A stretch of 64,000 nt of DNA from DATIRA01 sp963766505 (GCA_963766505.1 CAVYAL010000001.1:434001-498000), one strand, 5' to 3'; positions 7,737 through 17,054 are shown, counted from the first letter of the stretch. Program-made: numbers and translations. The notes: generated by a model from the sequence alone, not told the origin.

Positions 7737-9017
7737 ATGCGTACCGCCCTGATCGCCACGTGGACCCTGTTGCTCGGGATGGCGCTGCTGATGCTGGGTG
7801 CCGGACTGCAGGGTACGCTCGTCGGCCTGCGCGCCTCGCTGGAGGGCTTCCCGTCCTGGCTTACGGGCGTGGTGCTGGCGGCCTACTACTTCGGATACAT
7901 TGGCGGCTCGGTAATCGCACCGTCACTCGTGGCCTCGGTCGGCCACATCCGGGTGTTCTCGGCGCTGACTGCACTGGCCTCGGTGATGATCCTTCTGCAG
8001 GGCGTGTTCGTCGCCCCACTGTCCTGGGCCCTGCTGCGGGTGGCCTCGGGCTTCTGCTTCGCCGGGATCTACGTGGTGGCCGAAAGCTGGCTCAATGACC
8101 GCGTCAGCAACGAGCACCGCGGACTTCTGCTGTCGCTGTACATGCTGATCTGCTACGCGGGCCTGGGATTCGGCCAGTTGCTGCTCAACGTCGCGGACCC
8201 GCGCGGCACGGCCCTGTTCATCCTCGTGTCGGTATTGATCTCCGTCGCGATGGTTCCGATGGCGCTGACCGCGAGCGCCACGCCCGGGTTCAGCGTGCCG
8301 TCCCGGGTCCGCCTGCGCGACCTGTTCCGGCGTTCACCCCTCGGCGTGGCGGGCGTCGCGACCTCGGGTGCAGTCTCCGGCTGCCTGTTCGCGCTGGGGG
8401 CGTTCTATGCGGGCGGCAAGGGGTTCTCGACGCTCGAAGTTTCGCTGTTCATGGCGGCTGCAATCCTCGCGGCCTGCTTGACGCAGCTTCCGATGGGACG
8501 CCTGTCGGACCGCATCGATCGTCGCAGCGTGGTGGCCGCGGCCTGCGTGGTCGCGGCGCTCGCGGCCTTGGCCGCGTGGTGGCTGGAGGGCATCTCGCGC
8601 GGTGCGTTCTTTGCCATGATCGCGGTATACGGTGGCATGAGCCTGACGCTCTATTCGCTGTCGCTGGCGCACGTCAACGACCAGGTCCCGGCGCACGAGA
8701 TGATCGGAGCCAGCAGCACGCTGATCCTGCTCAACGGCGCCGGCGCGTTCCTGGCGCCGATCCTGCTCGCGACGCTGATGGGTCTCGCCGGCAACGACGT
8801 CTTCCTGCCGGTGCTGGCCGCATTGCACCTGTTGCTGGCAGCCTATGCGGTGTATCGGATGACACGCCGGGCGCCGATGCCGGAGGCGATGAAGACCCCG
8901 TATATCGGGACGCCCCCCGGGACTACCTCGAGCGGCGAGCTGCTCGGGCATACGGCCGAGGCAGCGGGGCCCGACGCGGGCCCGGGAGCGACCTCAGGAC
9001 GCTTGCCTACCGCATGA
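7737..9017 (+). CDS. MFS transporter, YcaD-like
   Basis: The 426-residue product has about twelve hydrophobic spans and resembles the YcaD branch of the major facilitator superfamily (AYYFGYIGGS early, VAESWLNDR in TM4-5, and the GRLSDRIDRR loop between the halves in place of the canonical MFS motif). Its substrate is unknown; an organic acid or ketone-pathway metabolite is plausible from the neighbours. The last seven codons and the stop are read from the antisense of a degenerate copy of the SMP-30 gene start, so the C-terminus was shaped by the rearrangement that placed this gene between the lactonase and the monooxygenase. Confidence 0.85.
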   Translation: MRTALIATWTLLLGMALLMLGAGLQGTLVGLRASLEGFPSWLTGVVLAAYYFGYIGGSVIAPSLVASVGHIRVFSALTALASVMILLQGVFVAPLSWALLRVASGFCFAGIYVVAESWLNDRVSNEHRGLLLSLYMLICYAGLGFGQLLLNVADPRGTALFILVSVLISVAMVPMALTASATPGFSVPSRVRLRDLFRRSPLGVAGVATSGAVSGCLFALGAFYAGGKGFSTLEVSLFMAAAILAACLTQLPMGRLSDRIDRRSVVAAACVVAALAALAAWWLEGISRGAFFAMIAVYGGMSLTLYSLSLAHVNDQVPAHEMIGASSTLILLNGAGAFLAPILLATLMGLAGNDVFLPVLAALHLLLAAYAVYRMTRRAPMPEAMKTPYIGTPPGTTSSGELLGHTAEAAGPDAGPGATSGRLPTA

Positions 9018-9083
9018 TCAGGTCCCGTGCTGCAGCAGCGGGCCGAGTTCACTGCCGTCCGTTCCGGGGCGCCGCGAGGCGGG
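8997..9083. repeat. Direct repeat, copy B (flanks MFS gene, right side)
   Basis: This is the partner of 7535-7621. On the minus strand it holds the true end of the monooxygenase gene followed, after two bases, by a dead copy of the SMP-30 start in which codon 3 has become a stop (ATG CGG TAG). The 15 differences out of 87 show the duplication is old. Confidence 0.85.
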
Positions 9084-10589
9084 GACAGTGCCGGGCAACG
9101 GTGTCATCTCGAAGTCTGCGAGTTGCGGGTCCAGCTTCATCTCCCGCAGGAACCGCCCCGCGGCCCAGGGGTAGATGCCGGGCACGCCGTTCTTGTCGAG
9201 GTACCAGCTCTGGCAGCCGCTGCTCCACACCGTGCGAGCCGCAGCCTGCTTCATATCCGCGAGCAGCCTGGCTACAGCCGCCGGCTTCGGTGCCATTGCG
9301 ACCCTGCGACGCTGGATCGTGGCGATGCACTTCATGATGTAGTCGGCCTGGCGCTCGGCGATGGTGATCAGCGAGAGGTTGCCGATCGGGCTGTGCGGAC
9401 CGATCAGCATGAAGAAATTGGGCATCTTCGGCACCGCGAGCGACCGGTAGGCACTGGGCCCTTCTCGCCACGCATCGCTCAGCTTCAGGCCGCCCTCCCC
9501 CACCATCTCCATGGGCCGCATGAACCGGTCGGCCTTGAATCCGGTCGAGAGGATCAGCACGTCGAGCTCGTGCAGCCGCCCGTCCCTGGTCACGATGCCT
9601 CGCGGCTCGATGCGCTCGATGGCCTCGGTGACCAGGTCTGCGTTCGGCTTCTGCATCGCCTCGTAGAACGTGCCTGAGAAGATCAGTCGCTTGCAGCCCG
9701 GCTCATAGTCCGGCGTCAGCTTGCGGCGGAGGACGGGGTCCTTCACCTGCGCGAGGTTGCGGCGGCACTGCCAGCTGAGCAGGCGATGCCGCCAGCCGCC
9801 CCCGACCACGGCCTTCGAGAACAGCTCCTCCAGCCAGAACGCGTGCCAGCGATACAGCCAGCGCGTCAGGATCGGGAACCGCTGCAGCAGGCGCTTCGTC
9901 GTCTCGCGATAAGGCCGGTTCTGCAGAGGGAATATCCACTGCGCCGTGCGCTGGAAGATCGAAAACCGGCCGACCTGGTCCATCAGCGCGGGAATGATCT
10001 GCGCCGCGGTCGAGCCGGTACCGATGATGCCGACGCGCTTGCCCTCCAGGTTCACCGAATGGTCCCAGCGCGCGGTGTGGAACTTAGCGCCCGAGAAGTC
10101 ATCGAGTCCCGGGATGTCGGGAAACGCCGGATGGTGCAGCACACCGGTAGCCGAGATGACGATGTCCGCGACCAGCGTGCGACCATCGCGTGTCTCGAGG
10201 CTCCAGGCATCTCCCTGCCAGGTGGCGCGGGCGACCTCGGTATTGAAGAGCACGTGCTCGAGCACGCCGTGCTTGATGGCCGTACGCTCCAGGTAGCCCT
10301 GGATCTCGGCGCCACCCGAATTGACCATGGACCAGCCGGGATTCGGCTCGAAGGTATAGGTGTAGTTGTGCGAGGGCACGTCGCAGGCGATGCCCGGGTA
10401 GGTGTTCTCGCGCCAGGTTCCTCCGAGCGTCGCGGCCTTCTCGAGGATCGTGAAGGACTCGATGCCGGCCTGCCTGAGCCGATGGCCCATCAGTATCCCG
10501 GACATTCCGCAGCCGATGACGATCACGCGCGGCGACGCGGCGCGAGGGGCGGCATCGGCAGTGCCGGCAGCATTGGTGGCCTGGTGCAT
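9018..10589 (-). CDS. Baeyer-Villiger-type flavin monooxygenase
   Basis: This 523-residue class B flavoprotein has an N-terminal FAD site (IGCGMSG, residues ~26-31), a second dinucleotide (NADPH) site IIGTGSTAAQ (~188-197) and, between them, the type I fingerprint F-x-G-x-x-x-H-x-x-x-W as FSGAKFHTARW with Phe165, His171 and Trp175. Enzymes with this fingerprint insert one oxygen of O2 beside a carbonyl, giving esters or lactones. ATG 10589 is chosen because of a GGAG box upstream and the position of the FAD motif; the frame is open further to 10733. The gene is divergent from an AraC regulator, with 127 bp between starts. Confidence 0.9.
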   Translation of the reverse strand: MHQATNAAGTADAAPRAASPRVIVIGCGMSGILMGHRLRQAGIESFTILEKAATLGGTWRENTYPGIACDVPSHNYTYTFEPNPGWSMVNSGGAEIQGYLERTAIKHGVLEHVLFNTEVARATWQGDAWSLETRDGRTLVADIVISATGVLHHPAFPDIPGLDDFSGAKFHTARWDHSVNLEGKRVGIIGTGSTAAQIIPALMDQVGRFSIFQRTAQWIFPLQNRPYRETTKRLLQRFPILTRWLYRWHAFWLEELFSKAVVGGGWRHRLLSWQCRRNLAQVKDPVLRRKLTPDYEPGCKRLIFSGTFYEAMQKPNADLVTEAIERIEPRGIVTRDGRLHELDVLILSTGFKADRFMRPMEMVGEGGLKLSDAWREGPSAYRSLAVPKMPNFFMLIGPHSPIGNLSLITIAERQADYIMKCIATIQRRRVAMAPKPAAVARLLADMKQAAARTVWSSGCQSWYLDKNGVPGIYPWAAGRFLREMKLDPQLADFEMTPLPGTVPASRRPGTDGSELGPLLQHGT

Positions 10590-10716
10590 TGGGAAGACTC
10601 CGCGGTTGAGCGAATGGATAGCTGTGCAGTCTGCCTGCGCCGCCGGGGACTGCGGAATGATCGGGGTCACACGGGGATTGATATTTTGCGACAATGGCGA
10701 CCGGGAGCCGACCGGA

Positions 10717-11769
10717 ATGCGCGCAATCGACAATGCAGCCCCGCTGCCTGGCGGATGGCACGTCTGCAGCTCGCTGATGAGCCGTGAGCTGCGGCTCGCC
10801 TATGGGCTGGGCCCGTTCATCCGCTATCTTGACGCCCATGGGATAGGCGTGGACCCGCTGCTCGATCGCGCCGGGATCCCGCGCCTCGCGCTCGACGAGC
10901 CCGCCTGCCAGATCACGCTGGAGCAGGAGATCGACTTCACGCTCGCCGCGCTGAGACGGCTCCGTCAACCGGATGCGGGCCTGCGCGTGGGGCAGTATTA
11001 CCACCTGAACATGTTCGGCGTGCTCGGCCTCGCGGCCTCGGCCTGCGCAAACGTCGGTGAGATGGTCCGGCTCTTCTTCGACTATCCGCTGCTCGCCTGG
11101 GGCATATTCGAGACGTCGCTCTGGCGCAACGACCGCCACGCGCTGGTGCAGGTCGAGGAGCGTGTCGACCTCGGCGACTGCCGCAGCTTCTTCGCCGAGC
11201 GCGACATCACCTGCTTCGTGACCGTGCTGCGGGACCTGCTCGGTCCGCGGGCGATCCCGCTGCGGGTATCGTTCGCTCACGCTGCAACGACCGGCACGGC
11301 GTCCTACCGGGAGTTCTTCGGCTGCGAGCTCCGCTTCTCGGCGCCTGTCGCCGGGATCCTGCTCGATGCGCGGGTGCTCGATGCGCCGCTGCCGCAGGCC
11401 AACGAGACCTCGCGGCGGCTGTTCGAAGCGCAATGCCGCGCGATGAGCCAGAATCTCGAAGCACCGGCGAACCATTCGGAACTCGTGCGTCGGTGGCTGC
11501 GCTGGAGCACGCCGATCGGATCGCTGCCGGAAATCGCCGCCGCGCTGCGCATGAACGAGCGCCGGTTGCAGCGGCGCCTTTCTGCGGAGGGCACGTCGTT
11601 CTCTACGCTGCTGCGCGAAATCCGGCTGGAGCGTGCGCGCAAGTACCTCGGACTGCGCCACATGAGCCTGCAGGAGATCGCCGAGCGACTCGGATACCGG
11701 GACTCGGTGGCTTTCTGCCACGCCTACAAGGACTGGACCGGCGAGTCGCCGCGACAGCGCAGCAGCTGA
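10717..11769 (+). CDS. AraC family transcriptional regulator
   Basis: The 350-residue regulator has an N-terminal effector domain of the arabinose-binding-like kind found in OruR/ArgR-type AraC proteins (residues ~15-210) and a C-terminal double helix-turn-helix with LPEIAAALRMNERRLQRRL and MSLQEIAERLGYRDSVAFCHAYKDWTG, the canonical AraC ending. ATG 10717 has a GGGAG box nine bases upstream. Its divergent position next to the monooxygenase makes it the likely activator of that gene, probably in response to the substrate. Confidence 0.85.
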   Translation: MRAIDNAAPLPGGWHVCSSLMSRELRLAYGLGPFIRYLDAHGIGVDPLLDRAGIPRLALDEPACQITLEQEIDFTLAALRRLRQPDAGLRVGQYYHLNMFGVLGLAASACANVGEMVRLFFDYPLLAWGIFETSLWRNDRHALVQVEERVDLGDCRSFFAERDITCFVTVLRDLLGPRAIPLRVSFAHAATTGTASYREFFGCELRFSAPVAGILLDARVLDAPLPQANETSRRLFEAQCRAMSQNLEAPANHSELVRRWLRWSTPIGSLPEIAAALRMNERRLQRRLSAEGTSFSTLLREIRLERARKYLGLRHMSLQEIAERLGYRDSVAFCHAYKDWTGESPRQRSS

Positions 11770-11830
11770 GCGACATGCGAGCTGACCCGCGTCGGTCGCT
11801 CTTGCGTCGCGGATTTACCTTCTGGCTCGT

Positions 11831-12037
11831 CTACGTCGCCCGGCCTGGCCGGCCACCCAGTACACGCGCCGGCAGCGTCACCAGAGCGCTCAGGAACGCG
11901 AACACCCCTTCCACTGCGATACCGAGCAGGCGGAACGGCAGCAGCAGCAGCCAGACCAGCGGCCAGAGCAGCAGCGCGAGTATTGCAAGCGGCCAGCACA
12001 CGACCAGCAGCAGCAACCACAGCAGGAACTTGGCCAC
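11831..12037 (-). CDS. Small hydrophobic membrane protein
   Basis: The start is GTG 12037, fixed by a strong GGAGGA box (12045-12050) at seven bases. The 68-residue product is almost entirely hydrophobic: two or three spans (residues 4-32 and 36-58) rich in Leu and Trp, followed by a short Arg-rich tail. No family is recognised. It converges on the AraC gene and is divergent from the DUF6351 gene. Confidence 0.6.
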   Translation of the reverse strand: MAKFLLWLLLLVVCWPLAILALLLWPLVWLLLLPFRLLGIAVEGVFAFLSALVTLPARVLGGRPGRAT

Positions 12038-12131
12038 GTGTAGATCCTCCGATCACCCGGCAGCGGGCAGTCCGCCAGTGCATTTTAGACAGGATGCGGT
12101 CGTTCGCGTTCAACCCCACTGCCGCAACGCC

Positions 12132-12160
12132 TCGCAAAACCGCGCCTGCAGGCGTATAAA
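12132..12160 (+). promoter_or_regulatory. Candidate promoter of the DUF6351 gene
   Basis: TATAAA at 12155-12160 (5 of 6 to the -10 consensus) lies 17 bp downstream of TCGCAA at 12132-12137, a poor -35. Transcription would begin just before a small CTGCGC/GCGCAG hairpin in the leader of the gene starting at 12221. Confidence 0.35.
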
Positions 12161-12220
12161 ATGTGCTCTGCGCCTGCGTGCGCAGCGATAAAAAGTCCAA
12201 GACCAGACGAGGGGAGAATC

Positions 12221-14530
12221 ATGCGACGACTCGCGGCTCTTGTTGTATTGCTCGCGGCCACACAGGCCGCGCACACGAAATCGGATGTACCGAAGCACAA
12301 CCCCGCCAGCGACGGGTTCACCGTCGAGGTGGTGTCATCGGCGCCAGACCAGGTGAGCGGGGGTGATGCCCGCCTGCACATACAGGTGCCCCGGACCGTG
12401 CCACTGCACCAGGCTGAGGTGTGGGTGAACGGCAACGACCAGCGCAGCCACTTCACCGTCATCCCGGGAACACGCACGCTGACCGGTGTGATAGACGGCC
12501 TGGATCTCGGCGAAAACCTGGTCGTGGTGAAGGCCAACGGCCAGGGGCGCGGCCGGCCCTCGGCGGTCAGCATGACGCTGACCAACCACCCGATCACCGG
12601 GCCGATCTTCTCCGGTCCCCACCAGTATCCGTTCGTCTGCACGACCATGACCCAGGGGCTGGGCCAGCCCATCCCGGACGATCCCGTCACCGGCACGAAG
12701 TCCTTCGATGCGTCCGGCAACCTGGTGGGCTACAGCCGCAACTGCTCTGCGCCGACGCTGGTGACCTTCCATTACCGCAGCACGAGCGGCGCCTGGAAGG
12801 ACTACACGCCCGGCATGCCGCGCCCCGCCGACATGGCACTGGCGACGACCACCGCGGGCAAGACCGTGGACTTCATCGTCCGCCGCGAGCGCGGCACGAT
12901 CAATCGATTCCTGTACAGCATCGCCATGCTGGCGCCCTACGACACGGGTCCCGAGACGCTCGGCCGGGAGGCCTGGAACGGCAACGTCGTCTACCGCTTC
13001 GACGGCGGCGTGGCTATCGGGCACACGCAGGGCAACATGAGCACGTCGGCGGCTCTGTACGACTTCCCGCTCGAGCGGGGGTATGCCGTGCTCCATTCCT
13101 CGGGCACGCGCACCAGCACGCATTACAACCTGCAGGTCGGTGGCGAGACCGCGCTGATGGTGAAGGAGCGCTTCGTCGAGCTTTACGACGTCCCCGGCTA
13201 CACGGTCGGAATCGGCGGATCCGGCGGCGCCATCCAGCAGTACGTCTACGCGCAGAACCACCCCGGGCTGCTCGATGCTGGCATCCCGCAGTACTCCTAC
13301 CCGGACATGGTGAGCCAGGCCGTGCACGTCGGCGACTGCGAACTGCTCGAGTTCTACATGGATGCGCTCGACGGTACCAATCCTCGCTGGCTGACATGGA
13401 CCAACCGGACGCTGATCCAGGGGATGGCCGCCAGCAATACGCTGCCGAATCCCTACACCGGCGGCGTGCCCGGCCTGACCGAGTGCATCAACGGCTGGCG
13501 CGGACTGTCACCGCTGGCGCTGAACCCGAACTACGGCCAGGCATCGAACCAGCAGTTGTTCGAGCCCCAGTCCGCGATCGCTGCGACCGAATGGAGTCAT
13601 TTCGGCGACATCGTCAACATCGTCGGCCGGGACGCCGACGGCTATGCGCGCAATTACTGGGACAACGTCGGAGTGCAGTACGGACTGCAGGCCGTCGCCG
13701 ACGGCAGCATCACGCCGGCGGAGTTCATCAAGCTCAATGCCGTGATCGGCGGCTGGAAGAACGAGCCCGACATGGTGCAGGAAGGCTCGCCGTTCTTTCC
13801 TCCGGGCGTCATCGACCTGACGAACTGGGACCCCTGGAGCTACCGGAACCAGGTCTTCAGCATCAGCGGCGTGCCCGCTCCGCGCCAGAGGGGCAACCTC
13901 GACGCGATGCGTGCCGCCTACCAGTCGGGCCTCGTCTTCCGCGGCGGCATCGACATCCCGATCATCGACTGGCGACACTACCTCGAGGACGAGCTGGACA
14001 TGCACAACTCGCACCAGTCGTTCGCGTCGCGCAAGCGCATGCTGAATTTCGATGGCGACGCGAGCAACCAGGTCGTCTGGTTCACCGACGTCGTGGATCC
14101 GGGCGCGCGCTTCGACCAGACGCCTGAGGCGCTTGACGTGATCGATGAGTGGATGCGCAACATCCGAATGAACCCGTCGGGCGGCGTGGCGGGCAACAAG
14201 CCGCCGCGCGCAACGGATCGCTGCTTCGACGAGAACGGCACCGAGATCGCCAGCGGTCCCGACGTCTGGGACGGCATCATCGACCCGCAGCCTGCGGGCG
14301 CCTGCACGCAGAAGTTCAAGACCTACAGCACGCCGCGCCGCGTGGCCGGCGGGCCGTTCGAGCAGAGCATATTCAAGTGCCAGCTCATGCCGGTGACCGA
14401 AGCGATTGCGCGGGGACTCTACGGCGTCTGGACGCCGAATCCCGTCGAGGCCGCGACGCTGCAGGCGATCTTCCCTTCCGGCGTCTGCGATTACAGCAAG
14501 CCGGACGTGGGCCTGCCGCCGGGCTGGTGA
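12221..14530 (+). CDS. Exported DUF6351-family protein, probable alpha/beta hydrolase
   Basis: The start ATG 12221 has a GGGGAG box. A signal peptide (MRRLAALVVLLAATQAAHT) directs the 769-residue product out of the cytoplasm. Residues ~25-120 look like an Ig-like beta domain; the rest contains IGGSGGAIQQY, a nucleophile-elbow-type sequence around a Ser, and a late DWRHYLEDELDMH block typical of the DUF6351 proteins I recall. These are uncharacterised but distantly like secreted esterases or polyester hydrolases. Eight or more Cys residues in the mature part suggest disulfides. A strong terminator follows. Confidence 0.75.
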   Translation: MRRLAALVVLLAATQAAHTKSDVPKHNPASDGFTVEVVSSAPDQVSGGDARLHIQVPRTVPLHQAEVWVNGNDQRSHFTVIPGTRTLTGVIDGLDLGENLVVVKANGQGRGRPSAVSMTLTNHPITGPIFSGPHQYPFVCTTMTQGLGQPIPDDPVTGTKSFDASGNLVGYSRNCSAPTLVTFHYRSTSGAWKDYTPGMPRPADMALATTTAGKTVDFIVRRERGTINRFLYSIAMLAPYDTGPETLGREAWNGNVVYRFDGGVAIGHTQGNMSTSAALYDFPLERGYAVLHSSGTRTSTHYNLQVGGETALMVKERFVELYDVPGYTVGIGGSGGAIQQYVYAQNHPGLLDAGIPQYSYPDMVSQAVHVGDCELLEFYMDALDGTNPRWLTWTNRTLIQGMAASNTLPNPYTGGVPGLTECINGWRGLSPLALNPNYGQASNQQLFEPQSAIAATEWSHFGDIVNIVGRDADGYARNYWDNVGVQYGLQAVADGSITPAEFIKLNAVIGGWKNEPDMVQEGSPFFPPGVIDLTNWDPWSYRNQVFSISGVPAPRQRGNLDAMRAAYQSGLVFRGGIDIPIIDWRHYLEDELDMHNSHQSFASRKRMLNFDGDASNQVVWFTDVVDPGARFDQTPEALDVIDEWMRNIRMNPSGGVAGNKPPRATDRCFDENGTEIASGPDVWDGIIDPQPAGACTQKFKTYSTPRRVAGGPFEQSIFKCQLMPVTEAIARGLYGVWTPNPVEAATLQAIFPSGVCDYSKPDVGLPPGW

Positions 14531-14584
14531 CCGATCCGTGCCCGTGCCGCCTGTCCGGGCGGCACGGCACCGGAATTCCCTCCG

Positions 14585-14613
14585 AACCCCCGCGATCGCG
14601 GGGGTTCTTTGTT
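14585..14613 (+). terminator. Rho-independent terminator after the DUF6351 gene
   Basis: AACCCCCG (14585-14592) pairs with CGGGGGTT (14599-14606) around a 6-nt loop, followed by TCTTTGT. A second hairpin (GTGCCGCC/GGCGGCAC) lies just upstream. Both sit between the DUF6351 stop and egtB. Confidence 0.75.
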
Positions 14614-14747
14614 GGGCAACCCGATGATTCCGGCTTTGCCGGCCCCGGACGCGGGCTTGCAATTGCTGCCGGATTTTCATAAAGACTTAACGGGAAACAC
14701 GCACCGTTGACGAACGGTCGCTGCAGTCGCGGCTGGAGGACACCACC

Positions 14748-16049
14748 ATGGCCACACACCCGCGCGCCCATATCCCCTCTGCACGGTCGGGCGCCACGGC
14801 TCCTCGCGAGCCTCTTTCGCTGCGTTATCGCGCGGTCCGGGAAACCTCGCTCGAGATCGCCGCGCCGCTCGAGATCGAGGACCAGGTCGTGCAGAGCATG
14901 GCCGACGTCAGCCCGACGAAATGGCATCTCGGCCACACGAGCTGGTTCTTCGAGGAATTCCTGCTCGGTCCCCGGCTGCCGGGCTACCGGCCATTCGACG
15001 AGCGTTTCGGATACCTGTTCAATTCCTACTACGAGACCGTCGGTCCGCGACACGCGCGACCACGCCGCGGGCTGCTGACGCGCCCGACGCTCCGCGAGGT
15101 CCTGCGCTACCGTGTCCACGTCGACGCGCACATGGCGCGCCTGATCGACAGTATCGACACCGACGGCGAATCGTCGGCGATCGTCGAACTCGGCCTGAAC
15201 CACGAGCAGCAGCACCAGGAACTCATGCTCACGGACCTGAAGCACGTGCTGTCCTGCAACCCGCTCGAGCCGGCCTATCGCAGTGATCTCGAATCCTCCG
15301 CGAACGCCGCAGCTACGACGCCGCTCGGCTGGATCGCCTTCGGCGAAGGACTGCGGGAGATTGGGACGGACGGCGGGACAGCCTTCTGCTTCGACAACGA
15401 GACGCCACGACACCGGGAGTGGCTAGAGGCCTTCGAACTCGCCGACCGACTGGTCACGAACGGCGAGTACCTCGAGTTCATCCGTGCGGGGGGCTACCAG
15501 CAGCCGACGCTGTGGCTCTCGGATGGCTGGTCCGTCGTGCAGCAGCAAGGCTGGAGTCATCCACTGTACTGGTGCGACGAGCTGGAGACCGAGTTCACGC
15601 TCGCCGGTCGTCGTCCGCTCGATCCCGCCTCCCCGGTGTGTCACCTGAGCTACTACGAGGCCGACGCCTTCGCCCGTTGGGCCGGTGCCAGGCTGCCGAC
15701 CGAAGCCGAGTGGGAAACCGCAGCTGCAGGCCTGCCCGTGGAGGGCAACCTGATGGATCGCGACGCGCTGCGGCCGCTTCCGGCGGCGACGGGCACGGGC
15801 CTGCGGCAGATGTTCGGCGATGCCTGGGAATGGACCCGCTCACCCTACGGCCCGTACCCGGGCTTCCGGCCGGCCGCGGGCGCCATCGGCGAATACAACG
15901 GTAAATTCATGTGCAGCCAGTTCGTGCTGCGCGGCGGCTCCTGCGCGACGCCAGCAGGTCACATCCGTGCAGGCTACCGGAATTTCTTCTACCCGCACTC
16001 GCGCTGGCAGTTCACGGGGCTGCGCCTGGCCAGGGACCTCGGCTCGTGA
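14748..16049 (+). CDS. egtB: Ergothioneine biosynthesis sulfoxide synthase EgtB
   Basis: EgtB joins gamma-glutamylcysteine or cysteine to trimethylhistidine (hercynine) with O2 and non-haem iron. The 433-residue product has a DinB-like N-terminal domain with iron-ligand motifs HLGHTSWFFEEF and HEQQHQE, then a formylglycine-generating-enzyme-like domain (RLPTEAEWE, GDAWEWTRSPY, LRGGSCATP, and YRNFFYPHSRWQFTGLRLAR at the end). The 217-bp gap upstream holds terminators of the previous gene and presumably its promoter. It overlaps egtD by four bases. Confidence 0.93.
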   Translation: MATHPRAHIPSARSGATAPREPLSLRYRAVRETSLEIAAPLEIEDQVVQSMADVSPTKWHLGHTSWFFEEFLLGPRLPGYRPFDERFGYLFNSYYETVGPRHARPRRGLLTRPTLREVLRYRVHVDAHMARLIDSIDTDGESSAIVELGLNHEQQHQELMLTDLKHVLSCNPLEPAYRSDLESSANAAATTPLGWIAFGEGLREIGTDGGTAFCFDNETPRHREWLEAFELADRLVTNGEYLEFIRAGGYQQPTLWLSDGWSVVQQQGWSHPLYWCDELETEFTLAGRRPLDPASPVCHLSYYEADAFARWAGARLPTEAEWETAAAGLPVEGNLMDRDALRPLPAATGTGLRQMFGDAWEWTRSPYGPYPGFRPAAGAIGEYNGKFMCSQFVLRGGSCATPAGHIRAGYRNFFYPHSRWQFTGLRLARDLGS

Positions 16050-17017
16050 AGCAGCCCAGCGTCGCACTGGACCGGCGCGACGAGTTCGCCGAGCGCGAGC
16101 GCCGGATCGCTGAAGTGGTCGCCGGGCTGAACGAGCGGCCGATGCGGCTGTCGCCGCTGTGGTTCTACGACGAACGCGGCTCGGCCTTGTTCGAGCAGAT
16201 CTGCGGGCTGCCGGAGTACTACCTGACCCGGACCGAGCTGCGCATCATGCAGCAGCACGTCGCGGCGATGGCTGACGCGCTCGGCCCGCGCGTCGCTCTG
16301 ATCGAGCCGGGCAGCGGAGCGAGCCGCAAGACGCGCCTGCTGCTCGAAGCGCTCGAGCGCCCCGCCGCCTACCTGCCGGTGGACATCTCCCGGGAGCACC
16401 TGTACGCGGCGGCGCGCAGCCTGCGCAGGGATTACCCGGGGCTCAGCGTCCAGCCGCTGGCAGCGGACTTCACACGGCCGCTGCGGCTGCCGGCCGGTCT
16501 CGCTGCGTCGTCGCGACGCCGCGTGGTCTATTTCCCCGGATCCACGCTCGGCAACTTCAGGCGTGACGAAGCCGTCTCGCTGCTGTCGCGCTTCAGGAAC
16601 CTGGCCGGCGACGACGGCGCGCTGCTGCTCGGCGTGGATCGTGTCAAGGCACCCGATGTGCTCGAGCGAGCCTATGACGACGCGGCAGGCGTCACCGCGG
16701 AATTCAACCTGAACGCGCTGCGGCACCTCAACCGTGAGCTCGATGCCGGGTTCGACCTTGCTGGTTTCCGGCATCGCGCGCCCTGGATCGCGGAGCGAGG
16801 CCGCATCGAGATGCACCTGGTCGCGCTGCGGCCGCAACGCTTCAGCCTGGGCGACGAGTGTTTCGAGCTCGACCAGGGCGACTACCTGCTGACCGAGTAC
16901 TCGCACAAGTACTCGCCGGAGGGCATCGCATCGATGGCGAACGAGGCCGGATGGTCCGTGAAGCGGACCTGGTCGGATGCCTCGGAGTGGTTCAGCGTGC
17001 TGCTGCTCGAAACCTGA
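16046..17017 (+). CDS. egtD: L-histidine N-alpha-methyltransferase EgtD
   Basis: EgtD uses three SAM to turn histidine into hercynine, the substrate of EgtB. The 323-residue protein shows the DUF2260/EgtD signatures: SPLWFYDERGSALFEQI, LPEYYLTRTE, IEPGSGASRKTRLLL (SAM-binding), PVDIS, VVYFPGSTLGNF, LLGVDRVK and a C-terminal EYSHKYSPEG. GTG 16046 overlaps the egtB stop, giving a coupled start; the frame is open upstream inside egtB but lacks family similarity there. Confidence 0.93.
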   Translation: MKQPSVALDRRDEFAERERRIAEVVAGLNERPMRLSPLWFYDERGSALFEQICGLPEYYLTRTELRIMQQHVAAMADALGPRVALIEPGSGASRKTRLLLEALERPAAYLPVDISREHLYAAARSLRRDYPGLSVQPLAADFTRPLRLPAGLAASSRRRVVYFPGSTLGNFRRDEAVSLLSRFRNLAGDDGALLLGVDRVKAPDVLERAYDDAAGVTAEFNLNALRHLNRELDAGFDLAGFRHRAPWIAERGRIEMHLVALRPQRFSLGDECFELDQGDYLLTEYSHKYSPEGIASMANEAGWSVKRTWSDASEWFSVLLLET

Positions 17018-17054
17018 GGCCGGTGCGCGCCGGGACTGCGATAATGCAGCGCCG

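Noticed and set aside
12335..13327. 330-codon open frame antisense to the DUF6351 gene
   Set aside because: Composition is that of a shadow, and the opposite strand has a signal peptide, ribosome site and terminator.
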